Source: Comamonadaceae bacterium
GTDB taxonomy: Bacteria; Pseudomonadota; Gammaproteobacteria; Burkholderiales; Burkholderiaceae_C
Reading direction: 5' to 3'
Assembly: GCA_947453965.1 (NCBI GenBank)
Contig: CANGIQ010000001.1
Location: 1 to 52,059, forward strand
DNA length: 52,059 nucleotides
Both the position numbers and the translations under genes were made by a program. This document shows positions 7,453-15,101 of this stretch, in pieces; the stretch's first letter is position 1, and each line of letters opens with the position of its first letter. The notes beneath the pieces were generated by a model, which was not told the DNA's origin, made no database searches, and saw only the letters and a program-made list of their open reading frames with translations.

Positions 7453-9078
7453 TTAATTTTCCTTGGATGAAAAGTCGGTGGCCATGCGGCGCAGGTTGTC
7501 GGCGGGTTTGAGTCTGAATTTGGCGATCTTCATGGAGCCTGTATGAGGCAGGCTTTCGACCATGACGATGTAGCGAGGCCGCTTGATGGGCGATAGTTGT
7601 TGCTGTGCATAGGCATTCACAATTTCGGGTGTGATGGCGGTGCCAGGTCGGGGCACCACAGCCAGCAAAATTTCTTCTTCGCCCAAGTCTGAGGCGACGC
7701 CAATGGAGGCGCATTCAAGTATGTCGGGATGGGTGCCCATGAGCGAGTCGATTTCAGCCCCCGAAATGTTTTCGCCACGCCTTCTGATGATGTCTTTCTT
7801 GCGTGTGAAAATGAATAAAAAGTCATCCGCATCACGTCGTGCCAAATCGCCCGTCAGGAACCAGCCGTCTTTGAAGCTGGCCGCTGTTTGTTCTGGATCG
7901 TTGAAGTAGCCTTGCATGAGTGTGGGCGTTTTCACTGCCAATTCGCCAAATTCGCCCACAGGAACTTCCTCTCCATCCTCATTGATGATGCGAACTTCTG
8001 GACGTTCAATCGCTGGGTCCGGATGCGGCGAAATGCAGCCCATGCTGCCAAGTTTGTGCGGTCCTAAAAATGGATTGCTCAGAACGCCGGGAATCTCCGT
8101 CATGCCATAGCACTCGATCAGCACTGGCACATGAAAACGTTGCTGGAAGGTGTCAAGCAGATCGCGATTCAAGGGCGCGAGAAACATCTTGCGGATGCTG
8201 TGATCACGGACAAACTCTTGAGCGGGTCTGCGCGCTAGGATGGCTGCAGCAGACATGATCACATTGACCTCGGTGGCTCTTGTGGCGGCAGCTTGTTGCC
8301 AGAAAGTGGAGGCCGAAAAGCGCCGAATCAGAATCAGCGTTCCGCCGCAGGCCATGGCTCCGCCCAGCGAATACATCAGGGCATTGATGTGAAACAGTGG
8401 CAGCACGCACATCAGGCGTTCGTCCGGCTGCAGGTACATGCGGTGTACAAAAGCCTCTGCGGTCAGCAGGTAGCTGCGCTGGCTGTGCATCACACCCTTG
8501 GGAAAGCCTGTGGTCCCCGAGGTGTAGATGATCATGCAGGTGCTGTCTGCTGTACCCGTTCGTGTGGTGCGGTCCGGTTCACAGCCCATCCATTGGTTCA
8601 GCAATGACGCCTCGCCCCCAGGCTGGTCTTCTTCGATCACAACCTTCCAAGGCTCGGGATTCATGTCATGCGTGGCCTCTTGAACTCTCGACAGAGGTTC
8701 TGGCGAGCAAATGACACCGCGCACACCTGCGTGCTCAAAAATGTATTTCGCCTCTCTCGCTTCAAATTCCGGATTGCAAGGAACGATCACCGCACTGATC
8801 CGCGCGCAAGCGATCAGCAAAACGACGGTGGCAGGGTTGTTATAGGCCATCAGCCCAATGCGATCCCCTGCCTGGATGCCGCGTTTTTGTAACCAAGCAA
8901 CAGCCTTGTCTGCTTGCTCGGAACACGACTGCCACGTCATCACCTCGCGTTGGTATTCCACCATGGGCTTTTGACTTAGGTGGTGCAGCCGTGTTTGAAA
9001 GAATTGATCGATGGAAAAATCATGCGCCTCGAATTGGCGCAAGACCTCCAGAGGTGACAACAGCGTGGAATTCGTCAT
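7453..9078 (-). CDS. AMP-forming acyl/aryl-CoA ligase
   Basis: Member of the adenylate-forming ANL superfamily, which activates a carboxylic acid to an acyl-AMP and then a CoA thioester. The 541-residue product has the phosphate loop YTSGTTGFPKGVMHS, the A5 region ECYGMTEIPG, the A7/A8 region GWFLTGDLARRD followed by FTRKKDIIRRRGENIS, and a C-terminal lysine in TGSMKIAKF. The general layout resembles CaiC-like carnitine/crotonobetaine-CoA ligases, but the family is poor at predicting substrates. It lies 17 bases after the citrate-synthase-fold lyase gene and two bases before the dioxygenase gene, so all are one operon. It probably activates either the imported acid or a ring-cleavage product. 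Confidence 0.9.
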   Translation of the reverse strand: MTNSTLLSPLEVLRQFEAHDFSIDQFFQTRLHHLSQKPMVEYQREVMTWQSCSEQADKAVAWLQKRGIQAGDRIGLMAYNNPATVVLLIACARISAVIVPCNPEFEAREAKYIFEHAGVRGVICSPEPLSRVQEATHDMNPEPWKVVIEEDQPGGEASLLNQWMGCEPDRTTRTGTADSTCMIIYTSGTTGFPKGVMHSQRSYLLTAEAFVHRMYLQPDERLMCVLPLFHINALMYSLGGAMACGGTLILIRRFSASTFWQQAAATRATEVNVIMSAAAILARRPAQEFVRDHSIRKMFLAPLNRDLLDTFQQRFHVPVLIECYGMTEIPGVLSNPFLGPHKLGSMGCISPHPDPAIERPEVRIINEDGEEVPVGEFGELAVKTPTLMQGYFNDPEQTAASFKDGWFLTGDLARRDADDFLFIFTRKKDIIRRRGENISGAEIDSLMGTHPDILECASIGVASDLGEEEILLAVVPRPGTAITPEIVNAYAQQQLSPIKRPRYIVMVESLPHTGSMKIAKFRLKPADNLRRMATDFSSKEN

Positions 9079-9095
9079 GGGTGGCCTTGCGGAAT

Positions 9096-9905
9096 TTAAC
9101 GTGCGACAGCAGGGCCGTCGTACGTCATGGCTTGCTCGGCTGCACTTGCCAGTTTGAAGCCAATGGGGCGCGTCTGTTCTTCCAGAATATGCGCCACCAG
9201 CGATGCAGTTCTTGCCAGCAGGGGAATGCCTTTGAGGGCGCCTGCGGGATAACCTGCATCCAGCAAGACGGCTGGAATCGCAGCAGAAACGTTCATCGGA
9301 AAGGGGCGTCCGTAAACGGTTTCGACTTGCGATGCCAGGGCCTGCAATGCGCGTACATGGTCACCTGCGACGCCCCACTCTTTGGCAAGTTCAATGAGTT
9401 TGGTGGCGCGAGGATCTCCTTGTTTGTGCACCGGGTGTCCAAAGCCGGGCAGTGCTTGTTTGTTGGCGCGAAAATTTTGCAAACGTGCGCGCGCGATTTC
9501 TTCCAAGGCTTTGTTTTCTTGCGCGGCTTGCGCCAACATTTCAATCAGCAAATGGCCTGCGGTTTCAGACGCGCCCAAAATCACAGGACCGCAACCCAAC
9601 AACCCAGCAGCTACGGCACCTTGAACGGACTCTGGTGCTGCCGCCAAGGTCATGCGTGCTGCTTGCACGGATGGAACAAGTCCATGTTCTGCCAGCGACA
9701 CCATGGTCGCATCGGCCATACGGATCAGATTCGTGCTGGGCGTTTCTCCGGTGAGCAAAAACAAAAAATAAGAAGTGAAAGATTGCTGACCAATGACATC
9801 GCGGCAGAGGTCTTTGCCACGCACAACGATGCGATCAAGTTCTGCAATGGCCATGTGCGTAGAACCTGTCGGTGTGAACGCGCTAGAGGTAGGTGTGGAG
9901 CTCAT
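9096..9905 (-). CDS. Citryl-CoA lyase-like protein of the citrate synthase fold
   Basis: The 269-residue protein matches the catalytic C-terminal part of citrate synthase and ATP-citrate lyase, as in citryl-CoA lyases, which cleave a 3-hydroxyacyl-CoA to acetyl-CoA and an oxo acid. Visible motifs are AEHGLVPS (73-80), AAGLLGCGP (99-107), GFGHPVHKQGDPRA (154-167), NVSAAIPAVLLD (205-216) and PIGF (247-250). The histidine expected in the GPLHGG-type loop is replaced here (GPVILGA, 106-112). The aspartate of NVD is a serine (NVS, 205-207). Only the GHPVH histidines remain. ATG 9905 is preferred over an upstream in-frame start near 10121 that would run through the operator and promoter. It is the first gene of its operon. 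Confidence 0.85.
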   Translation of the reverse strand: MSSTPTSSAFTPTGSTHMAIAELDRIVVRGKDLCRDVIGQQSFTSYFLFLLTGETPSTNLIRMADATMVSLAEHGLVPSVQAARMTLAAAPESVQGAVAAGLLGCGPVILGASETAGHLLIEMLAQAAQENKALEEIARARLQNFRANKQALPGFGHPVHKQGDPRATKLIELAKEWGVAGDHVRALQALASQVETVYGRPFPMNVSAAIPAVLLDAGYPAGALKGIPLLARTASLVAHILEEQTRPIGFKLASAAEQAMTYDGPAVAR

Positions 9906-10047
9906 GAAGATAGGCCTTGTGAAGATGGAAAGAAGCTGTGTGAAGAGGTGATGTTTGAGAGAACTTACTTGGCGTACTGTGATGTCTCTGGGGTCGTTTT
10001 GCTTGGCGCTTGGGTGACAGTTTTCACGAGGGTATTTCCTAGTAAAA

Positions 10048-10065
10048 GAATACTGATCGGTATTC
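10048..10065. promoter_or_regulatory. Palindromic operator, probable TetR binding site
   Basis: GAATACTGATCGGTATTC is an 18-base dyad: arms GAATAC/GTATTC with a GATC centre and one mismatched pair. It lies directly downstream of the minus-strand -10 box at 10069-10074, over the expected transcription start, where a repressor would block initiation. The TetR gene in the same operon is the obvious candidate to bind it. It also lies in the upstream region of the plus-strand ABC operon. Confidence 0.7.
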
Positions 10066-10068
10066 ATA

Positions 10069-10096
10069 ATGATAGAGCTGGCTGGGTTCATGTCAA
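10069..10096 (-). promoter_or_regulatory. Sigma-70 promoter of the lyase-ligase-dioxygenase-TetR operon
   Basis: Reading the minus strand, TTGACA (10096-10091) is a perfect -35 box, followed by a 16-base spacer and TATCAT (10074-10069) as -10. The predicted start falls within the operator at 10048-10065. The lyase ATG is at 9905, leaving a leader of about 155 bases. Confidence 0.7.
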
Positions 10097-10120
10097 CGAT
10101 ATTTTTTTGAGGATTCATCA

Positions 10121-11314
10121 ATGCACAAGCGATCTTTACTCAAGGCTCTCGGGTCTTCTTTGGTGCTTTCTTCGACATCTACATGGTTGCGTGCTCAGCC
10201 CAAACCGATTCGGGTTGGCAGCACCTTGTCTCTCACGGGGCCGCTTGCCGGCACCGCTGTGATGCACAAGATTGTTGGTGAAATTTTTGTTGAGCAACTG
10301 AATAAGCGCGGTGGCTTGCTGGGTCGTCCGGTGGAGTGGGTCGTCAAAGATGATCAGTCCAAGCCTGATCTCGCTCGGACTTTGTACGAGCAGTTGATTT
10401 CAGGTGACAACGTCGATTTGCTGATGGGGCCTTATGCAACGGCTAACTCGTTAGCGGCGATGGGTGTTGCCCAGCGCAATGGCAAGGTGCTGATCACCAA
10501 TTCCTTCGGTATCCCTTCGTTGGCCAAATACGATATGCATTTCCCGGCGTATGTGATGGGCATAGATCCCGGCACCACGGCGCCCAATACCCTGCTCGAC
10601 GCGATTGCTGCTTCCGGTGCCAAGCCGCAATCGGTGGCGATCGTGACCAGTAAATTTCCCTCGGTGGTGTTCCTATCGGTGGGGGCGCGTGAGGTCTTTA
10701 AGAAGCGCGGTTTGCGTGAAGCCCTGTGGCTGGAGTGGGAGTTCGGCAATCGAGACTTTGGACCCATCGCTTCGCGCCTCAAAGAAGCGAACGCCGATAT
10801 GGTGTGGATCGGCTCCATCGGTCCTGAAAGTCTGCAGTTGCTGGAAGCGATGAACAAGATCGATTACAAGCCCAAGATTCATTTCCACGTCTACCCCACG
10901 CCCGGGCCTTTGGCGCAGTCACCGTTGGCGGCAAACGCCCTGACTTTGACCACCTTCGAGCAGCATGCACCGTTTACCAACAACTCGGCGTATGCCGAGG
11001 TGATCAAGACATATAACGAGCGTGCCACCAAGGCCAATTTGCCAGACACAGCCTTCGAGTTGCAGGCCGCTAATGCTTACACAGGATGGCAGTTCCTGGA
11101 GGCTGGGGTCAAAGGCTCGGGCAGTCTTGAAGATGCCAAGATTGCCGCATGGCTCAAGAAAAATCGTGTCGACACCATTGTGGGGAAAGTCCGATTCGAC
11201 GGGCCCAATAACTACGGCGATGACTTGAACCGAATCAAGCAATTGCAAGGCGGTAAGTGGTTGGTCATTCATCCCAAAGATGTTGCATTGCCTGGCAGCA
11301 AGATGATGTTCTGA
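10121..11314 (+). CDS. ABC transporter substrate-binding protein, branched-chain amino acid/amide type
   Basis: Periplasmic receptor of a HAAT-family importer (LivJ/LivK-like, type I periplasmic binding protein). The 397-residue product starts with a signal peptide, MHKRSLLKALGSSLVLSSTS, with cleavage probably after LRA. The mature part begins PIRVGSTLSLTGPLAG, the typical first strand and ligand loop, and contains GPYATANSLA in the second conserved region. GAGGA precedes ATG 10121. It starts a plus-strand operon with two permease and two ATPase modules. Because it is divergent from an aromatic-type catabolic operon and shares its control region, the ligand is more likely an aromatic acid than an amino acid (inference). 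Confidence 0.9.
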   Translation: MHKRSLLKALGSSLVLSSTSTWLRAQPKPIRVGSTLSLTGPLAGTAVMHKIVGEIFVEQLNKRGGLLGRPVEWVVKDDQSKPDLARTLYEQLISGDNVDLLMGPYATANSLAAMGVAQRNGKVLITNSFGIPSLAKYDMHFPAYVMGIDPGTTAPNTLLDAIAASGAKPQSVAIVTSKFPSVVFLSVGAREVFKKRGLREALWLEWEFGNRDFGPIASRLKEANADMVWIGSIGPESLQLLEAMNKIDYKPKIHFHVYPTPGPLAQSPLAANALTLTTFEQHAPFTNNSAYAEVIKTYNERATKANLPDTAFELQAANAYTGWQFLEAGVKGSGSLEDAKIAAWLKKNRVDTIVGKVRFDGPNNYGDDLNRIKQLQGGKWLVIHPKDVALPGSKMMF

Positions 11315-11315
11315 T

Positions 11316-12167
11316 ATGCCCAGCACGGGGCTGTTATTACAAGCGCTGGCTTCAGGTGTCTTTCTGGGGGCTCTTTACGGCCTGATTGGATTGGGCATCG
11401 GATTGGGCTGGGGCTTGCTCCGGCAGATTAATTTGGCGCAATTCGCCTGGGTTTTTCTGTCCGCCTACATCACCTACGAACTCAAGACCAGGCTTGGCAT
11501 CGATCCTTTGATCTCTTTGCTTGTTTTGGTGCCTGCGTTTGCGGTGTTGGGCATGGCTGTGCAAGCTGTCTTGACGCGTTTTGCCATCACGCCCTTCAAT
11601 TCATTGTTGGTGACGTTTGGCATCACTGTGTCGGTGGAGGCTTTGCTCCAGTGGATTTGGAGTGCCGATTTTCGGCGTATGGCCTCGGTGTATGACGAGC
11701 ACAAGATTCGTTTAGGCAGCGTTGTTGCAACTTATTCCGAACTCGTCACCCTGTGTCTATCACTGCTGCTGGTGGGATTTGTCTGGTGGATGTTGAATCG
11801 AACAGACATGGGAAAATCTGTTCGTGCCAGTGCAGAAGATCCAGAGATCGCCACCGCATTTGGTATCCATGCCAAACGCTTGGGTATCTGGCTTGCGGGG
11901 CTGTGTGCCGCACTGGCTGCTTGTGCCGGTGTGTGCGTGGCGTTGACCTTCACTTTAGCGCCTTCTCAGATATTTTCTTGGGTTGGGGTGATTTTTGCGG
12001 TCGTGATGATTGGTCGATTGGGCTCGGCTTTAACGCCATTAATTGGTGGTTTGGTGATCGGCATCATCGAATCCATGACCATGGCGTTGATTGCTCCGAC
12101 ATGGGCCCCTTTGATGGCCTTCATTGTGTTGATCTTGATTCTGATGGTCAGGCGTGGTCATGAATAA
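11316..12167 (+). CDS. ABC transporter permease, LivH type
   Basis: Inner-membrane permease of the branched-chain-type importer. The 283-residue protein has about eight hydrophobic segments. It begins LLLQALASGVFLGALYGLIGLGIGLGWG, where family members usually have an asparagine-rich INLAHG-like motif soon after; here it reads RQINLAQFAWV. The ATG lies one base after the binding-protein stop, and the 3' end overlaps the next gene by eight bases. It works with the permease half of the LivM-LivG fusion that follows. Confidence 0.9.
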   Translation: MPSTGLLLQALASGVFLGALYGLIGLGIGLGWGLLRQINLAQFAWVFLSAYITYELKTRLGIDPLISLLVLVPAFAVLGMAVQAVLTRFAITPFNSLLVTFGITVSVEALLQWIWSADFRRMASVYDEHKIRLGSVVATYSELVTLCLSLLLVGFVWWMLNRTDMGKSVRASAEDPEIATAFGIHAKRLGIWLAGLCAALAACAGVCVALTFTLAPSQIFSWVGVIFAVVMIGRLGSALTPLIGGLVIGIIESMTMALIAPTWAPLMAFIVLILILMVRRGHE

Positions 12168-13941
12168 GATCCAGCGCGTTTCTCTTGCATGCATCGTATT
12201 GGCCTTGCTGTTTGCAGCGCCCTATATGGGGCTCGCTGTGCATCTGCAGTCCTTGCTGTACGTCATCTTCTTTTGGATCACGCTGGCCACGTCCTGGAAT
12301 ATTTTGTCTGGGTATTCGGGCTATTTTTCGTTTGGTCATGGCGCGTTTTTTGGTGTCGGTATGTACGGCATGGCAACGCTCGCAACCAAAGCCGATTGGC
12401 CCGTGGTGCCAGCTGCATTGGGCAGTGGGTTGCTGGCTGCATTGTTGGCACTTGCCATTGGCGCGCTGGTGTTTAATGTGCGCAAAATTCGGGGCGAGTC
12501 ATTCGCACTGATCACCTTGGCGGTTGGCTTTGTGTTGTCCACCTTGATTGTGAATACGCCGATTGATGGCGGTCCTGGCGTCTACTTGATGTCGGTGAGC
12601 TTGCCTCAGTGGGGGCCCAAACCTGCATCGACTTTTTACTACGCAAGCTTGGTCTTGGCTGTGTTGTGCATGGCCGTGGCGCGGTGGTTGTTTCATGCGC
12701 GATCTGGCTTGGGGTTGTTGGCCATTCACGACGACGAAGACGCCGCTGAAGTCAATGGCGTTCCCACCTTCTGGCTCAAAATGGGCGCCTTTGCGCTCTC
12801 TAGTTTCTTTGCGGGAGTCATGGGGGCAGTTCATGCCTTGTATGTTTCCTACGTCACCGTGGGAGAGACCTTCAACATCACGGTGCCTTTGACCGTGGTA
12901 CTCATGAGCGTTTTAGGTGGAAGTCGTCACTGGGCTGGGCCTATGGTGGGCGGCATTTTGATCACGCTCTTGCTCAATGCATTTACAGCTGGTGAAAGTG
13001 CCTTGATCGGCAAGATCATCATTGGTTTGGTACTGGCAGGCGCGGTGCTTCTTATGCCACGTGGCATTTTGGGCACTTGGCAGCTGCGTCAACATAAACG
13101 CCTCATGCGAAAAAACAGTGAACAAACTGCGGTTTCGCATGAAATGCTTGTTTCAAACGAATCATCCATGTTGGCGCATCCTTTCAAGCGATCGACAGAT
13201 ACAGCAGGTGCGCAAAAAGTGCTGGAAGTGCGTGGCTTGAGCAAACAGTTTTCAGGCATTCGAGCGCTCCATCGCGTGGATTTGGATCTCTTTGAAGGTG
13301 AAATTTTGGGCTTGCTTGGCCCCAATGGTTCTGGCAAGTCAACGTTTATCAACGTCGTCACCGGGCACTACCAACCCACCGAAGGAACGATTGTGTTGGC
13401 AGGGCAGTCTTGCGCAGGTTGGCCCGCACACCGAATTCGACGCCAGGGCTTATCTCGTACTTACCAAATTCCCCGTCCCTTCCATGGGTTGACTGTGTTG
13501 CAAAACGTGACCTTGGCGGCGCATTACGGTGGTGCGAATTTAACGGATGCGCAAGCTACGGAAGAAGCTAAAAAGTGGATGCATTTCACGGGCCTTGAGG
13601 AAAAGGGCGATTGCTATCCTGACGAGATCAATTTGCATCAACGCAAATTTTTAGAGTTGGCACGTGCGCTGGCAGCGCGTCCAAAAGTGCTTTTGCTGGA
13701 TGAGGTGTTGTCAGGCTTAACCCCCTCTGAAATCAGCGCGGCTGTCCAAACCATTCGACAAATTCGTGACCGCGGCACGTCGATTGTGTTTGTCGAACAT
13801 GTCATGAGTGCTGTGCTCGCATTGTCGGATCGTTTGGTGGTGCTGAACCAAGGGCAAGTCATTGCTGAGGGGCATCCTGAGGATGTGATGTCCCGCCAAG
13901 AAGTTGTACGGGCTTACTTGGGCGACGAGGCGGGGGAATAA
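12160..13941 (+). CDS. Fused ABC permease and ATPase (LivM-LivG)
   Basis: A single 593-residue polypeptide joins a LivM-type permease (about 1-310, with SGYSGYFSFGHGAFFGVG and several hydrophobic segments) to a LivG-type ATPase (about 345-593) through a polar linker. The ATPase has Walker A GPNGSGKST near residue 387, a Q-loop region RTYQIPRPFHG, Walker B VLLLDEVLSGL and the H-loop FVEHVMS. The signature motif, normally LSGGQ-like, reads INLHQRKF, and the DEP of Walker B is DEV. ATG 12160 is preferred to a GTG two codons upstream. It overlaps the LivH gene by eight bases and lies two bases before LivF. Confidence 0.9.
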   Translation: MNKIQRVSLACIVLALLFAAPYMGLAVHLQSLLYVIFFWITLATSWNILSGYSGYFSFGHGAFFGVGMYGMATLATKADWPVVPAALGSGLLAALLALAIGALVFNVRKIRGESFALITLAVGFVLSTLIVNTPIDGGPGVYLMSVSLPQWGPKPASTFYYASLVLAVLCMAVARWLFHARSGLGLLAIHDDEDAAEVNGVPTFWLKMGAFALSSFFAGVMGAVHALYVSYVTVGETFNITVPLTVVLMSVLGGSRHWAGPMVGGILITLLLNAFTAGESALIGKIIIGLVLAGAVLLMPRGILGTWQLRQHKRLMRKNSEQTAVSHEMLVSNESSMLAHPFKRSTDTAGAQKVLEVRGLSKQFSGIRALHRVDLDLFEGEILGLLGPNGSGKSTFINVVTGHYQPTEGTIVLAGQSCAGWPAHRIRRQGLSRTYQIPRPFHGLTVLQNVTLAAHYGGANLTDAQATEEAKKWMHFTGLEEKGDCYPDEINLHQRKFLELARALAARPKVLLLDEVLSGLTPSEISAAVQTIRQIRDRGTSIVFVEHVMSAVLALSDRLVVLNQGQVIAEGHPEDVMSRQEVVRAYLGDEAGE

Positions 13942-13943
13942 AC

Positions 13944-14648
13944 ATGCTGCGTGTCGATCAAATTCAAGTCAATTACGGCGCCGCCCCTGCGTTGTGGGAT
14001 GTTTCTCTGGAAGTTAAAACCGGCGAACTGGTTTCTGTGATTGGCCCCAACGGCGCAGGGAAGACCACCTTGATCAATGTGATCATGGGACTCAATCGCG
14101 TGAAGTCTGGCCAAATTGAATGGGAAGGCGAAACTATCTCGACCTTAGCGCCTCATCTCTTGTGTGAAAGAGGCGTCGCCCTGGTGCCTGAGAGTCGCCG
14201 ATTGTTCACAGGCATGAGCGTGCGTGAAAACCTTGAACTGGGTGCGATGCATCCAGCTGCGCGTGCAGTCCGAAACCACACTTTTGATCAAGTGTGTGAA
14301 CTGTTCCCTGCTGTACGCGCCAAACTGGATCAGGTGTCTGGCACGTTGTCGGGAGGGCAGCAACAAATGGTTGCCATCGGACGCGCCATGATGGCGCTGC
14401 CTCGTTTGTTGCTGCTGGATGAGCCTTCTTTGGGTTTGGCGCCGAGCATCGTTGGCGAAATGTTTCGCGCCATTGAGGCGATTCATCGTGGTGGCACGGC
14501 GGTGATGCTGGTTGAGCAAAACGTCAGCCGTGCGCTCGCAATTTCTCAACGCACCTATGTGCTGGAGAATGGCCGAGTGATCACTTCGGGCCCCTCGTCT
14601 GAGTTAAGTAGCAACGCCGAAATTCGTAAAGCCTATTTGGGGCTTTGA
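13944..14648 (+). CDS. ABC transporter ATP-binding protein, LivF type
   Basis: Second ATPase of the branched-chain-type importer; it pairs with the ATPase half of the upstream fusion. The 234-residue product has Walker A GPNGAGKTT, the LivF-typical sequence VPESRRLFTGMSVRENLELG, a canonical signature LSGGQQQM, Walker B LLLLDEPSLGLAP and H-loop MLVEQNV. It begins two bases after the fusion gene. The normal LSGGQ here contrasts with the altered signature in the partner, so the two ATP sites of the transporter are likely unequal. Confidence 0.93.
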   Translation: MLRVDQIQVNYGAAPALWDVSLEVKTGELVSVIGPNGAGKTTLINVIMGLNRVKSGQIEWEGETISTLAPHLLCERGVALVPESRRLFTGMSVRENLELGAMHPAARAVRNHTFDQVCELFPAVRAKLDQVSGTLSGGQQQMVAIGRAMMALPRLLLLDEPSLGLAPSIVGEMFRAIEAIHRGGTAVMLVEQNVSRALAISQRTYVLENGRVITSGPSSELSSNAEIRKAYLGL

Positions 14649-14687
14649 GTTCTCGTCTGTGCTGATCAAAACCTTGGAGCAATTGGC

Positions 14688-14987
14688 ATGCTGTATGTGC
14701 TGACGTTGATGGACAAACCAGCGGCAGGGGAGTTGCGTCACCAAATACGACCCGTGCACAAAGCTTATCTGGCCGAGATACAAGATCGCATCGCTTTCGC
14801 AGGACCGTTGATGGCGGATGACGGCGTGACGATGGTGGGGAGTTTGTTGGTCATCGATTTTCCCGACCGACAAGCAGCGACCACCTGGCTTGCGCAAGAA
14901 CCCTTTGTTCAAGCTGGTCTTTTTTCTAGCACAGCGGTTTATGCTTTCTTAAATCTGTGGCCCCAAAAAGCTGGCTTCCCATCTTGA
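14688..14987 (+). CDS. YciI-like (YCII domain) protein
   Basis: Small ferredoxin-like-fold protein of 99 residues. It has the family pattern RPVHKAYL (H24), AGPLMADDG (D44/D45) and GSLLVIDFPDRQAA, with a C-terminal Phe/Tyr-rich strand. The conserved His and Asp are thought to form the active pair in YciI-type enzymes. One characterised relative, TftG, removes chloride from a chlorinated hydroxyquinol upstream of hydroxyquinol 1,2-dioxygenase in 2,4,5-T breakdown. That makes its place beside an intradiol dioxygenase suggestive. TTGGAG lies before ATG 14688. It ends the ABC operon, 39 bases after LivF. Confidence 0.85.
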   Translation: MLYVLTLMDKPAAGELRHQIRPVHKAYLAEIQDRIAFAGPLMADDGVTMVGSLLVIDFPDRQAATTWLAQEPFVQAGLFSSTAVYAFLNLWPQKAGFPS

Positions 14988-15070
14988 ACCTTGCGTGCTG
15001 TCACTCGCAGTCGCTTCATGATTTCTGGTAACCGCTCTTAGCCCTTTTTGTCTTTTTGGGGTTGGATGTT

Positions 15071-15098
15071 CCAACACCCTGCGCGCGCAGGGTGTTGG
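15071..15098. terminator. Strong hairpin between convergent operons
   Basis: CCAACACCCTGC (15071-15082) pairs perfectly with GCAGGGTGTTGG (15087-15098) around GCGC. It lies between the YciI gene and the tctA 3' end, which converge. Neither side has a T run next to the stem, so it is not a classic intrinsic terminator. It may still act as a two-way transcription or RNA-decay barrier. Confidence 0.55.
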
Positions 15099-15101
15099 GT
15101 A

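Noticed and set aside
8991-10262. Long plus-strand open frame of 423 codons opposite the CoA ligase and lyase genes
   Set aside because: It is antisense to two clear enzymes, its sequence has no domain-like pattern, and it crosses the promoter and operator region. The other long antisense frames, at 28238-29539, 25232-26344 and 30037-31032, were rejected for the same reason.
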